Of a stretch of 64,000 bases of DNA, positions 1 to 8,812 are shown piece by piece. The notes beneath the pieces are model-generated. The model did no database searches and was not told the DNA's origin. It saw only the letters and a list, made by a program, of their open reading frames with translations. The stretch is from UBA6107 sp964533735. GTDB taxonomy: Bacteria; Chloroflexota; Anaerolineae; Anaerolineales; Anaerolineaceae. Position 1 is the first letter of the stretch. Each line of letters starts with the position of its first letter. Location: positions 192,916 to 256,915 of the forward strand of contig CAZHMD010000002.1 of assembly GCA_964533735.1 (NCBI GenBank), read 5' to 3'. The translations under genes and the position numbers were made by a program.

Positions 1-404
1 GCAGGCTCAACCCATTTACGTCCGCGCCAGGATATAAACGTAGGTATAGGCAGTTTCCGTAAGTCCTCGGCACACTGTTCGATGACCAGATCATTAACCG
101 TCAACAGGCATGAGGTCGTAAATCCAAGGTCGGGGAATGCCAGGTAGAACCTGTTCATCCCGACGGTGTAACTCCCTTTCAATTTTGATAAATCTGTATT
201 TTTTAGGCTGGGTCCGTTGCCAATGATGATGCACCTCTCACCGTTGTGAGAATCTTTGAGTGCAATCAGTTTTTCAATGGAATCCCTACGCCACGGATGA
301 AAGCGCGCGTTTGGCCACTCTGACGCTGCTTTGAAGGTGTGTTTGGCCAATCGCATGTTATTGACTAGTGGCGGGGGCAGCGCATTCATTATTTTTCTTT
401 TCAT
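1..404 (-). CDS. DUF115/MptE-like protein, C-terminus cut by window edge
   Basis: The N-terminal 134 codons are present; the rest lies beyond the left edge. After about 55 residues comes the stretch CIIIGNGPSLKNTDLSKLKG, followed by VGMNRFYLAFPD, the typical start of the DUF115 (MptE-like) domain. The same domain is found in Maf flagellin glycosyltransferases and resembles GT42 sialyltransferases. The ATG is preceded by a GGAG four to eight bases upstream and starts 3 bp after the stop of the SDR gene, so it is the last visible gene of the minus-strand glycan operon. In a locus that makes nonulosonic acids, a transferase of such sugars is a reasonable guess (inference). A MptE-like kinase role is less likely in this context. 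Confidence 0.7.
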   Translation of the reverse strand, partial: MKRKIMNALPPPLVNNMRLAKHTFKAASEWPNARFHPWRRDSIEKLIALKDSHNGERCIIIGNGPSLKNTDLSKLKGSYTVGMNRFYLAFPDLGFTTSCLLTVNDLVIEQCAEDLRKLPIPTFISWRGRKWVEP

Positions 405-407
405 TTC

Positions 408-1172
408 TTACTCCGTACTCAGCCGCGCTGTTGCACCACCATCCACCACAAGGGCTTGACCGGTCATGAATGAGGACTGTCCCGAATCCGCTAGGAAATA
501 GATGGCATGGGCAATTTCCTCAGGTGTTCCAATGCGCCCATTAACAGTCTTCTTTGCAAGGTTATCAAGACGATCAACCAATGATTTGCCGGCGAGGTGT
601 CCTCGTTCCAATCCGCTGCGCAGCATGGGGGTATCCACTGCACCAGGCAAAACCGCATTCACACGGATGTTGTTCGGTGCAAACTCAATTGCCATGGCAC
701 GAGTTAATGCCAGCAGCCCACCCTTACTGGCAGCATAAGCTGCAATATTAGCTGAAGTTTGAATGGCGTGCACTGAAGAGACATTTACAATGGCGCCGCC
801 TCCAGCCATGCACAGCAGCGGATGCGCAAAGCGAGCACCGATGAAGACGGGTCTCAAATTGGTGGCAATCACCTTATCCCATTCTTCCACTGATGTTTCC
901 ACGAGTGGTTTTGAAATCTGCAATGCTGCATTATTGATTACTGCATTAAGAGAAGAGGTGAAAAGTTTAACCTTGTCGTAAATAAGCGGGAATTGTTTTG
1001 CATCGGAGATGTCTGCCTGGATGAAAAGACCATCCTCGGGGAATCCACTACCGAATACTTGTTTATCAATTCCGATGACGCTCCATCCTTGCGAGGAAAA
1101 TTGAGATACCGTCGCCCGTCCGATCCCCCCGGCGCTGCCAGTGATCAAAACAATGCGTTTATAGTCTTTCAT
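408..1172 (-). CDS. SDR-family oxidoreductase
   Basis: A classical short-chain dehydrogenase of about 254 residues. It shows the N-terminal nucleotide-binding motif TGSAGGIG, the NNAA motif, a catalytic Ser in VNVSSVH and the YAASK catalytic pair, and ends with the usual VVDGG. The ATG at 1172 is chosen over an upstream ATG at 1208 because a strong GAGGTGAGGGAG stretch precedes it and the 1208 start would overlap the previous gene. The substrate cannot be read from sequence. Its place beside a 2-hydroxyacid dehydrogenase and sialic-acid-type genes suggests oxidation or reduction of a glycan precursor, as for PtmA-like SDRs in flagellar glycan loci (inference). Confidence 0.85.
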   Translation of the reverse strand: MKDYKRIVLITGSAGGIGRATVSQFSSQGWSVIGIDKQVFGSGFPEDGLFIQADISDAKQFPLIYDKVKLFTSSLNAVINNAALQISKPLVETSVEEWDKVIATNLRPVFIGARFAHPLLCMAGGGAIVNVSSVHAIQTSANIAAYAASKGGLLALTRAMAIEFAPNNIRVNAVLPGAVDTPMLRSGLERGHLAGKSLVDRLDNLAKKTVNGRIGTPEEIAHAIYFLADSGQSSFMTGQALVVDGGATARLSTE

Positions 1173-1179
1173 GGCTCCC

Positions 1180-2157
1180 TCACCTCGTGTTTGTTTTTTG
1201 TATGTCATCTAAATCCTCATGATTGATCTCTAACCCGGTCAACAGGTTACGAATAGTATTCCAGTGTACATTCTCCCAGGCTGTGGGGCTCGAATTGGAA
1301 TTATGTGGTGCCAGCAGGACGTTATCCATGCCCAACAGCGGGGAATCCTGTGATAACGGTTCGTGTTCGAAAACATCAAGCGCAGCCCCGGCAATCTTTT
1401 TCGTTTGTAATGCCGCGATCAATGCAACCTCATCAACTATCGGTCCGCGAGCAGTATTGACAAGTACAGCCGAATCATTCATCAATCCAAGCGTATCATG
1501 ATTGATTAGGTGCCGTGAGGTTGGGTTCAAATCGCAGTTAATACTTACGAAATCTGCTTCTCTCAATAGTATCTCAAGATCCACAGAAACAACGTCATAT
1601 TCCTGAAGAAAACTTGCAGGTATGGGAATGATATCGTTTCCAAGTAAACGCATGCCAAACCCCCGTGCACGTTGTATCACGGCTTTACCAATATTCCCAA
1701 CACCAATAACTCCCAGCGTACACTCGGAGAGAGATTTCCCGGGAATTTTTCGCCAGACTCCAGATTTGACTTCCTTATCCATCCATGGTTGTTGGCGCGC
1801 AAATGCCAGGATATATCCCAAGACACTGTCTGCCACCGGTAGTGTGAATGCGTTCACGGTATTTAAAAGTTTCACTGAATTATCCATGCAAGCCTGGCGA
1901 TCAATAGAATCTATGCCAGTGCCCCACTTTGCGATCACCTTCAAACGCGGCGTGCATTTTTCAATCACTGTACGTGTGTAGCGGTCGTCACCAGTGATAG
2001 CACCGTCAAATTTGCCGGCGTACTCCAGTAATTCCGTTTCTTCCAAGCGCTCGTTTACGTTTGGTACTATCAATCTAATGTCATAGTGCTTGAAAACTGG
2101 AGCAAAACGTTCCAGGAAAGGGATCATATAGGGGGCCGTTAATAATACTTCGTTCAT
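1180..2157 (-). CDS. D-isomer-specific 2-hydroxyacid dehydrogenase (SerA-like)
   Basis: This protein of about 325 residues has the full family layout: an N-terminal substrate-binding part, an NAD-binding GVIGVGNIGK motif near residue 155, and the catalytic triad Arg (NTARGPIVDE), Glu (FEHEPL) and His (LAPHNS). It lacks the ACT domains of full SerA, so it is a short form acting on an unknown 2-hydroxy acid. The ATG at 2157 has AGAGG nine bases upstream; an in-frame ATG at 2166 touches that site directly and is less likely. It lies 8 bp before the SDR gene. A role in making an acidic or amino-acid-like decoration of the glycan is possible but not shown. Confidence 0.83.
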   Translation of the reverse strand: MNEVLLTAPYMIPFLERFAPVFKHYDIRLIVPNVNERLEETELLEYAGKFDGAITGDDRYTRTVIEKCTPRLKVIAKWGTGIDSIDRQACMDNSVKLLNTVNAFTLPVADSVLGYILAFARQQPWMDKEVKSGVWRKIPGKSLSECTLGVIGVGNIGKAVIQRARGFGMRLLGNDIIPIPASFLQEYDVVSVDLEILLREADFVSINCDLNPTSRHLINHDTLGLMNDSAVLVNTARGPIVDEVALIAALQTKKIAGAALDVFEHEPLSQDSPLLGMDNVLLAPHNSNSSPTAWENVHWNTIRNLLTGLEINHEDLDDIQKTNTR

Positions 2158-2223
2158 TCTAATCATCCTCTTTCAGAATTCTATTATTTTGGTTTACTCA
2201 TACGTATGGACTTGAAAATCATC

Positions 2224-4314
2224 TCATTTGTTGGATCTGTATCGATATAATGTAAAATTTTCAGGTCCGCGGATTACACCAATTTCTTCCAATCGATCTA
2301 CAAAGACCTGGTTGTAAGGGTCGGAAACAAGGAGGACATATTCTTTCCCATAAACGTAATCCAAGGGCAGCGCATCTAGAAACTCTCTTGCTGTGCCTGT
2401 CTTGAGCGCGTGAAAATACTCTGCACTATTTATTAAACCATCTAAATTAACAATTGTGCGATTTTCGATGAAGTAAGCAACACTACCTCCACCAGTCATC
2501 CCAATTAATGAGCCCTCTTCAGTAAATTCTTGAAGGCTTCGCGTTTCACCCAAATATTCAGCCTGCTTTTCGACTGGAACAATCATCGGCACCAGTTTAT
2601 CAATGTAATTTATATGCAATGCGCAAATGTAAACAATTAAACTAGCTGTAATTGATGCTGAGACGATCCACATGGACTGTTTTTGCTTCAACCAATCAAA
2701 AAGGGATTCCAAAATCAACGAGCTCAACAGGACAATCCCGATCATTTCGGCCACCCAATACCAGGCACGAGTGTGTTGATATCCAACCGTTGTGTAATAC
2801 CCAATTTGCAGAAGGGCACCAATCACAACCGCCGGGATTAAAAGATGGAAGGCTTTCCTGGCAATACGGCCATTCTTCGCAGCCATTAATACCATAATAA
2901 TTGCCACAACTACTATTAAACTTCCCGAAAAAATATAGTTGTCCGCCCTGTAGTCATCCAATTTAAAAAACCTGGTAAGCGTTTTTGACAGATCATAAAA
3001 TTGTGAGGTAACCAATGACCAGGGTCCGTAACCTGCAGCAGGGTTTAATCCTAGAACTGTGAGCAGTGTGTTCTTATGAGCATAGATAGTATTGGGAAGT
3101 GTGTTCCACCATTGTTTTATTTGCCCGCTAACCGGCATAAAAGTGCCATAGGCAATTTTGTTGAATGTTATATAAGCACCGAGTAATATTGCTATCGGGA
3201 GCGCAAACATCGACCCCTCGGTAAGAGTTCGTCTCCAGGATCTATTTATCCAATTCTTGAATTGGTCTGTTGGACTTACCTGTAAATTTGAATTAGGCTC
3301 CTTTATGACCAAGTGAAGAATGATGATCATAACCAAGGTGATTCCTGCGTCGATTAATATAACTGACTTTGAAAACATTTCAATCAAGCCGACCTTTTTG
3401 AAGAAAATAAAAATAACAAGGCTGACAATTGAGGAAAGAGATGTTGCATAAATTATCCGGATTATCAATTGTACCGGGGATAACTTTTCTCGAGTTCCGT
3501 ATAAACCAAAGAAAAAATACGCCAGCGGTTTAGTGACGCAGGAAACCACCAACATGGGGTAGACTGAGTAAGCCCCGGTTTCGAAGACAGTCATTCCAAG
3601 CCGAAGAACCCAGGTGAAAAAACCAGAGAATATAATCGCCATTAGATCAAAGAACAACGCTGGTTTGACCTTCCGGATTCGAAAAAGAAGGAATAGTCCA
3701 ACTGCCAAAACAAAAAACACATTATCCAGTCGTGAAAGCACGGTGAATGCTGCAATTGTGCCAATAAGCAGGAACTGTGTTTTTTTAATGGGTGTAAATT
3801 CAGGCAAACTCAAAACATTCGATACTGCCAGCAATAGAGCAACTATAAAAAAGGCGCTTATGGCAGCTTCCATGCCGTGAACAATGGTAATTCCATAGAT
3901 CGGAGGTAATAGAATCCAGGTTAAAGCCCCAATAAACGCAGTTCGTTGGTGCAAAACTTTGTTAATTAATCGAAAAAGAAGAATTCCAGTGAACGCATTA
4001 AAAAGTGCACTGACCAGTACCAACACCCGTAAAGGCAGGAGTAAATTAATACTTGAAAGCCAGAAAACGCCAAGGCAGACAATCATCCACAAAGGGTGAA
4101 AGCCATTTGTCAGGTTTATCTGGTCAAATGTAAACCCGTAACCCCCCAGGACATTCTGGGCAACTTTATAATAATAAAATGCATCATCAACATTGTACCA
4201 ACGCATCAGACTATTGGCGGGTGCTATAGATACGTATACACCACCGGCAATCCCTAATAGAAAAAGTGTTGCCTGGATAAGTAGAGAATTTTGCCTTTTA
4301 CTCCAGGTGACCAC
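2224..4314 (-). CDS. Multi-pass membrane glycosyltransferase-like protein (GT-C fold)
   Basis: About 696 residues with some ten or more hydrophobic segments and a soluble C-terminal tail. Near the N-terminus a loop carries YNVDDAFYYYKVAQNV followed by TNGFHPLWM. The acidic pair in the first external loop is typical of GT-C transferases that use lipid-linked sugars (ArnT/PMT relatives). The start is a GTG: the one at 4314 has GGAG six bases upstream, while a GTG at 4326 is possible. The gene overlaps the cytidylyltransferase upstream by 17 bp, so translation is probably coupled. It likely adds a sugar to the glycan or carrier on the outer face of the membrane. Confidence 0.75.
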   Translation of the reverse strand: MVTWSKRQNSLLIQATLFLLGIAGGVYVSIAPANSLMRWYNVDDAFYYYKVAQNVLGGYGFTFDQINLTNGFHPLWMIVCLGVFWLSSINLLLPLRVLVLVSALFNAFTGILLFRLINKVLHQRTAFIGALTWILLPPIYGITIVHGMEAAISAFFIVALLLAVSNVLSLPEFTPIKKTQFLLIGTIAAFTVLSRLDNVFFVLAVGLFLLFRIRKVKPALFFDLMAIIFSGFFTWVLRLGMTVFETGAYSVYPMLVVSCVTKPLAYFFFGLYGTREKLSPVQLIIRIIYATSLSSIVSLVIFIFFKKVGLIEMFSKSVILIDAGITLVMIIILHLVIKEPNSNLQVSPTDQFKNWINRSWRRTLTEGSMFALPIAILLGAYITFNKIAYGTFMPVSGQIKQWWNTLPNTIYAHKNTLLTVLGLNPAAGYGPWSLVTSQFYDLSKTLTRFFKLDDYRADNYIFSGSLIVVVAIIMVLMAAKNGRIARKAFHLLIPAVVIGALLQIGYYTTVGYQHTRAWYWVAEMIGIVLLSSLILESLFDWLKQKQSMWIVSASITASLIVYICALHINYIDKLVPMIVPVEKQAEYLGETRSLQEFTEEGSLIGMTGGGSVAYFIENRTIVNLDGLINSAEYFHALKTGTAREFLDALPLDYVYGKEYVLLVSDPYNQVFVDRLEEIGVIRGPENFTLYRYRSNK

Positions 4315-4987
4315 TAATGTCTCCACCCTTCTGCGCCCGGATCAAAGTCTCAACAATTTTAAAATCAGATTCCTCATCAATATCCCAGGACTCCTCAGGA
4401 GCTGTTTCAAAAAGGATTGGATTAGCTCCAATGCGAGTCCTATTTATTCTCAAACTTTCCGCGGTAAATAAATAGATACAGGAATTCTCCTCGTATACCG
4501 GAGGAAGGTCCTGAGTCTGCAATAGGATGCGTGGATCGTGATTTATAGCATGTCCGTTTGAATTGTATAAACGGGTTTGAAGGCGGGTTACTGAAAAAAG
4601 TGAATCTTTTTCCGGTCCGGCTGCCAACATGGTTTTGATGGCATTGGAAATTGTGGACTGTCTTAATAGCGGATTAGTCGAATGGGTTTGAAGGTACAGG
4701 TCTGCAGGAGCTTGTGAGATATCGTGCATGAGGATTTCATTCATCGGGACATTATCTTCCCTTAATTGGGGTGGGCGATCAATGATTTGTACACGTGGAA
4801 ATGATTCCCGCAATCCAGCCATGATTTCATGACTGTCCGTATCCACTACGATTTGGGAGATCTCTGGGCAGTGTTGTAATGTGCTTAAAATGTGGTGATA
4901 TAGAGGTACCCCGTCCAGCAGGCGATAATTCTTGCCGGGGATCCGTTGTGAGTGATGGCGCATTGGAACAAGGGCTGTTATTCGCAT
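4298..4987 (-). CDS. Acylneuraminate cytidylyltransferase family protein (NeuA-like)
   Basis: This is a 229-residue nucleotidyltransferase of the CMP-sialic acid synthetase family. The N-terminal LVPMRHHSQRIPGKN corresponds to the family's CTP-binding signature, and THSTNP and the later EENSCIYLF fit the sugar-binding part. Such enzymes activate a nonulosonic acid as its CMP derivative. This is one of three cytidylyltransferase-type genes in the locus, against two synthases, so it may serve a different sugar acid. It overlaps the membrane transferase downstream and sits 36 bp after the MoaD-like gene. The catalytic arginines are present; the exact substrate is unknown. Confidence 0.82.
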   Translation of the reverse strand: MRITALVPMRHHSQRIPGKNYRLLDGVPLYHHILSTLQHCPEISQIVVDTDSHEIMAGLRESFPRVQIIDRPPQLREDNVPMNEILMHDISQAPADLYLQTHSTNPLLRQSTISNAIKTMLAAGPEKDSLFSVTRLQTRLYNSNGHAINHDPRILLQTQDLPPVYEENSCIYLFTAESLRINRTRIGANPILFETAPEESWDIDEESDFKIVETLIRAQKGGDISGHLE

Positions 4988-5023
4988 AAACTATCACCTT
5001 TATCGGGTTGTTAGAAACGGCGT

Positions 5024-5308
5024 TTATCCGCCGGTGATCACAGACATAAGGTGTAAATTTTCACCATTTACCGGCGATTGGTCAAGAATCATCACAGGAT
5101 TCACCAGGTCACCGTTGATCACCAGCATCGTAGAACTGAGGAAGTTTTCCTTATCAGGTGCAATAAGTATATTAATAAATGCAGGGTACCGTTTGGCGAG
5201 GTCTTTCACAATGTCCCGATAAGTTGCACCATCCTGGAGCGACATTTCCAGGGTATTTCTACCAGAAAGTATTTTTGCCAATCCAGAAAATTCGAGCGTT
5301 ACATACAC
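5024..5308 (-). CDS. MoaD/ThiS-family ubiquitin-like sulfur carrier
   Basis: A small protein of about 94 residues with a beta-grasp pattern (VTLEFSGLAK, then an acidic DGATYRDIVKDLA helix). It ends in VITGG, the exposed Gly-Gly tail that MoaD, ThiS and CysO proteins use after adenylation to carry sulfur as a thiocarboxylate. The GTG at 5308 is chosen because GGAGG lies seven bases upstream; an ATG at 5350 would add 14 residues and has no clear site. No MoaE, ThiG or E1-like partner lies nearby. Its position between a GT2 transferase and a NeuA-like enzyme is unusual and hints at sulfur transfer in glycan synthesis (inference). Confidence 0.8.
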   Translation of the reverse strand: MYVTLEFSGLAKILSGRNTLEMSLQDGATYRDIVKDLAKRYPAFINILIAPDKENFLSSTMLVINGDLVNPVMILDQSPVNGENLHLMSVITGG

Positions 5309-5349
5309 CTGGAGTCCTCCATGATTTTTTGGGGTGTTACAACTCAACA

Positions 5350-6303
5350 TTACATTTTACTATATTGAATAGGTTCCACAGTCCGTTTTCCACCGACACC
5401 AGTTCCATCAACAGAAGAGCGCGGATAATAAAACGCCTGTCTAAGTGCCCAGGTTAGAGGCCCAGACTGCCTGTACCCGTGATAGGTACCATTGAACTGC
5501 GACCAACGGAATCTGATAATAGGTGTAATATTTCGGAACAATTTTTTCTGTTGTCGTGCTGCTTTGATGTCATCAACCACGTTGTGGTAAAAAAGACGGA
5601 GTAAGTCTATTTTCCCAAAGCGCTCATGCGGATAAATGCGCTTGAATGCCATACCCTCACGCCGATAACGATTATAGATGCCTTGTTGCGATTCGCCATG
5701 CACATGGATTACTTCAGCTTCGGCCATATAGGCAATATGGTACCCCTCTCCTTGCGCCCATTTCCCCCACTCCAGGTCTTCGAGACCAGGCAGGGTCTCA
5801 TCATAAGGGTGTGCTTCCCATAGGTTGCGGCGTACAGCCGCATTCGCGTTGTTGCAGAATGGATGCGCTTGGTGTAAGTCGGACGAATCCGGATACCAGT
5901 GCTTAAATATCTGTTGTTCAGAAAAATGAGACTGATCTGCCCCGCGTTGTTTCCCATAACTTAGTCCTACTTTGGGGTCTCTGAATGGAACAAATAATTG
6001 CTCAAGCCAGTCAGGGTAAACCGGGTAGACATGCGCACTCGCCATTATTACCAGTTCAGAGCGGGCTGCAGCAAATCCCATATTCAACGAGCGTCCAAAT
6101 GTAAAATTTTCAGGGAGTATATTTACCACTTCCACAGGATACCCCTTTGCGGCTTCAAGGGTACCGTCGGTGGAACCTGAATCAACCAGGATGACTTGAA
6201 TATCCTTAAGAGTCTGTTCGGTTATCCCCTGAAGTAACCGACTTATGTGCTGTTCTTCGTTATATGCTCGAATGATGATTGAACATGCGGGTTTATTCAT
6301 CAT
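5350..6303 (-). CDS. Family 2 glycosyltransferase
   Basis: 317 residues with a GT-A fold start: SIIIRAYNEEQHI, then VDSGSTDGT and an acidic region in place of the usual DxD (ASAHVYP). Rhamnosyltransferase-like GT2 proteins look similar. The middle part LPGLEDLEWGKWA carries the ED motif often seen around the catalytic base of GT2 enzymes. There is no membrane segment, so it should act on the cytoplasmic face on a lipid-linked acceptor. The start overlaps the stop of the gene upstream (ATGATGA). Donor and acceptor are unknown. Confidence 0.85.
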   Translation of the reverse strand: MMNKPACSIIIRAYNEEQHISRLLQGITEQTLKDIQVILVDSGSTDGTLEAAKGYPVEVVNILPENFTFGRSLNMGFAAARSELVIMASAHVYPVYPDWLEQLFVPFRDPKVGLSYGKQRGADQSHFSEQQIFKHWYPDSSDLHQAHPFCNNANAAVRRNLWEAHPYDETLPGLEDLEWGKWAQGEGYHIAYMAEAEVIHVHGESQQGIYNRYRREGMAFKRIYPHERFGKIDLLRLFYHNVVDDIKAARQQKKLFRNITPIIRFRWSQFNGTYHGYRQSGPLTWALRQAFYYPRSSVDGTGVGGKRTVEPIQYSKM

Positions 6304-7913
6304 GGCTTTAATTCAAATGGCTTGTCATGAAGGATGGCATCATTGATAGTACTCAATACTTCAGAATGCTCAGGCAGCAGATCAACCATCTCTGTTGGTT
6401 TCAAAGTTACATAACCCTTCCAGAATTTATCTGGTTCAAGGAATTTTTCAAATGAGAGCGAAGACATGAACAATTGCTTGTAAAGGAAACGTCTGGCATT
6501 TCTTGTATATTCCTGTGGGACGACAAGAGTATCACTCGCCAGTAATTCATCCAGTTTCTGCAGGTACTGAGTTTGCGAGATAGGATATAGTGTTGTTGGG
6601 AGTTGTGTATACCTTGATTTGGCTGCAGTAAGTACTAATCTGCCAAGCAAAGTAGCCTCCAAACCTATCGTTGAGTTGTAAACCATCACAAAATGTGCCT
6701 GGTGGATCAATTCATAGGAACTGACCCTCTCATCTGTATCGATGAAAACAATGTTGGACAATTTCTGCAAAGAGTTGCCTTCAACCCATTGTGCTACGCT
6801 CTCGCGACTTTCCTTCCCTTCACGACCTTCATCAGGATGAGCCCTGAGGATAAATAATGCATCAGGATGTGTTAATACCACCTTCCTGACTTCTTCCAGC
6901 CATGCAAACATATCAGGAAAAATGGTATTCGCATGAACCTGGCTGGTATCAAAAATTACATTGGTAAAGACCGGGACTATCTTTTTAAACGCTGACATCT
7001 TAGATTTCAACACTTCATTTAGTGGTTCAATTTCTGGCCAGAATTTAATGCCTGCCATGGTGAAATCACCCTGGAATCGGCGCTGTAAATAGTCATCCAG
7101 GCGGGAGTTCATGGAAGGAGTTAATTCGAATTCTTCAGGGATATCCAAAGGATATGCTGTGGCTTCACCATCAGTGAAAAATGCAGTCAGCGGTTGAATG
7201 CCAACCTCATGCGTGATTACCTTAACCCCCCGGTTCAAGCATGCCTGCCGGACTGCAGCCTCAGGAAAGAACATACCATTGAAAACCACCACCGCCTGAG
7301 GATTGTGTTTTTCGATCATCACCAGAAACTGTTGGTAAACATTCCATCCTGAAAGGATGAAAGAGCGCATAAAGTTACGGGGTAATTCGTCATCCGACAA
7401 ATTATACCGGCGCAGTACCCAGCGTAATGAATTCACCGCCCAAAACCCCAAAGGAACACCCTGGAATTTGCAAGAGATAAGATCAACCAAAGAAAAATGT
7501 TGGATCATTGCTTTTAACTTGGTGTCTTCGCCAGGTTCCAACCAGGTTAAAGGTGTCCCGTTGAAAATCTGACGGCTTTGATGCGTACACAAGGCACATG
7601 GAGGTGTCTGGGTGAAGTCATTCCTGTTGCTCCCCAGGATGCAGCGCTCAATCCCACTATTGCACACAAAATACAATACAGGTATCCCGCTCGCTCTTAA
7701 CCCCAGACTCGCCAGGAGGGAATAGGCACCATTCTGGCTCATACTTTGTAAACGTGTCGAAGCATTAAAGAAAATCACCGGGCGTTGCACTGGCTGGGCT
7801 AGTTGGCTTTGGTGGATTTGGCTGATTAAATGCTTCCAGCGTTGGTTACTGGAAAAATGTGCCCAACGCTGGTGAATTGCGGTTTTGATCCTGACCGGTG
7901 AGTAGACCTTCAA
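6300..7913 (-). CDS. GT-B-type surface polysaccharide glycosyltransferase (KpsS/CDP-glycerol-transferase-like)
   Basis: 537 residues without membrane segments. The C-terminal half has the arrangement of capsule polysaccharide/CDP-glycerol transferase-like GT-B proteins: LFILRAHPDEGREG (the RxHP(D/E) motif), then SSYELIHQAHFVMVYNSTIGLEATLLG, the usual nucleotide-sugar binding loop. The N-terminal half contains a CALC motif of uncertain meaning. Two similar proteins occur in the same locus (start positions 14438 and 26621), so this family seems to have expanded here. In KpsS/KpsC relatives the donor is a CMP-activated sugar acid, which fits the nearby CMP-sugar genes, but this is inference. Confidence 0.7.
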   Translation of the reverse strand: MKVYSPVRIKTAIHQRWAHFSSNQRWKHLISQIHQSQLAQPVQRPVIFFNASTRLQSMSQNGAYSLLASLGLRASGIPVLYFVCNSGIERCILGSNRNDFTQTPPCALCTHQSRQIFNGTPLTWLEPGEDTKLKAMIQHFSLVDLISCKFQGVPLGFWAVNSLRWVLRRYNLSDDELPRNFMRSFILSGWNVYQQFLVMIEKHNPQAVVVFNGMFFPEAAVRQACLNRGVKVITHEVGIQPLTAFFTDGEATAYPLDIPEEFELTPSMNSRLDDYLQRRFQGDFTMAGIKFWPEIEPLNEVLKSKMSAFKKIVPVFTNVIFDTSQVHANTIFPDMFAWLEEVRKVVLTHPDALFILRAHPDEGREGKESRESVAQWVEGNSLQKLSNIVFIDTDERVSSYELIHQAHFVMVYNSTIGLEATLLGRLVLTAAKSRYTQLPTTLYPISQTQYLQKLDELLASDTLVVPQEYTRNARRFLYKQLFMSSLSFEKFLEPDKFWKGYVTLKPTEMVDLLPEHSEVLSTINDAILHDKPFELKP

Positions 7914-7916
7914 CGC

Positions 7917-8786
7917 TCAAACTCTGCGAAGTTTCTTTATGGAAGGGACTTCACTATCGTAAACCTTTTTGACACCATCACCAATAGCTTGTTCAGTTAC
8001 CCGGATGTATTTCACTAGGCGTTCAAATCCACCAGGTTCAACCGATGCCGCCTGATCTGATCCCCACATGGCGCGGTCCAGCGTGATATGGCGTTCAACC
8101 ATGCATGCACCCAAACCTACCGCCACAGCAGAGGTAACCAATCCAACCTCGTGGCCGGAATAACCGATCGGGCAAGTGAAGGTCCTCTTCAATGTTTCAA
8201 TCATGCGCAGGTTTAATTCATGAGAATCGCATGGATAGGTGCTTGTAGCGTGAGTTAGCACCAGGTTGTCCTGACCAATGGACGTAACTGCGTGCTTGAT
8301 CTGCTCCATAGTGGACATTCCGGTTGATAAAATAAGAGGTCGCCCTGTATCACGTAAATGTTTAAGTAAATTTGCATCTGTTAACGAGGCGGAGGGAATT
8401 TTGTAACAGATCGGATTGTATCCTTCCATGAATCTGACTGCTTCTTCGTCCCACACAGAGACAAACCAGTCTATGCCCAGTTCACGGCAATAGCGGTTGA
8501 TCTCATCGTATTCAGCAGTGCCGAATTCAGTTCTCTCGCGGTATTCCATATAGGTGATGTATCCCCAGGGTGTCTCGCGCATCTGTCCTCGTTGTTCTGG
8601 AGGAACACATAGTTCAGGGGTGCGTTTTTGGAATTTCACGGCGTCTGCGCCAGCGTGCTTTGCCGCTAAGATCAATTTTTTTGCGTTTTCGATGTCGCCA
8701 TTATGGTTAATTCCTGCTTCTGCAATAATATAAGCAGGATGGCTCTCCCCGATAAGACGATCTCCGATTTTTACTTCACGCGTCAT
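7917..8786 (-). CDS. neuB: N-acetylneuraminate synthase family protein without SAF domain (NeuB-like)
   Basis: A TIM-barrel synthase of about 289 residues that condenses phosphoenolpyruvate with a six-carbon amino sugar to give a nine-carbon sugar acid. YIIAEAGINHNGD, AVKFQKR, ILSTGMST, TSTYP and IGYSGHE are clear family motifs, and VERHITLD holds the metal-binding His. The protein stops right after SIKKLRR, where normal NeuB enzymes continue into a SAF (antifreeze-like) domain of 60-70 residues; that domain is absent. The ATG at 8786 has AGGAG eight bases upstream. It lies 3 bp before the GT-B gene and beside a radical SAM gene. Confidence 0.88.
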   Translation of the reverse strand: MTREVKIGDRLIGESHPAYIIAEAGINHNGDIENAKKLILAAKHAGADAVKFQKRTPELCVPPEQRGQMRETPWGYITYMEYRERTEFGTAEYDEINRYCRELGIDWFVSVWDEEAVRFMEGYNPICYKIPSASLTDANLLKHLRDTGRPLILSTGMSTMEQIKHAVTSIGQDNLVLTHATSTYPCDSHELNLRMIETLKRTFTCPIGYSGHEVGLVTSAVAVGLGACMVERHITLDRAMWGSDQAASVEPGGFERLVKYIRVTEQAIGDGVKKVYDSEVPSIKKLRRV

Positions 8787-8812
8787 GAATTTACTCCTAT
8801 GCAAATAGAAAC

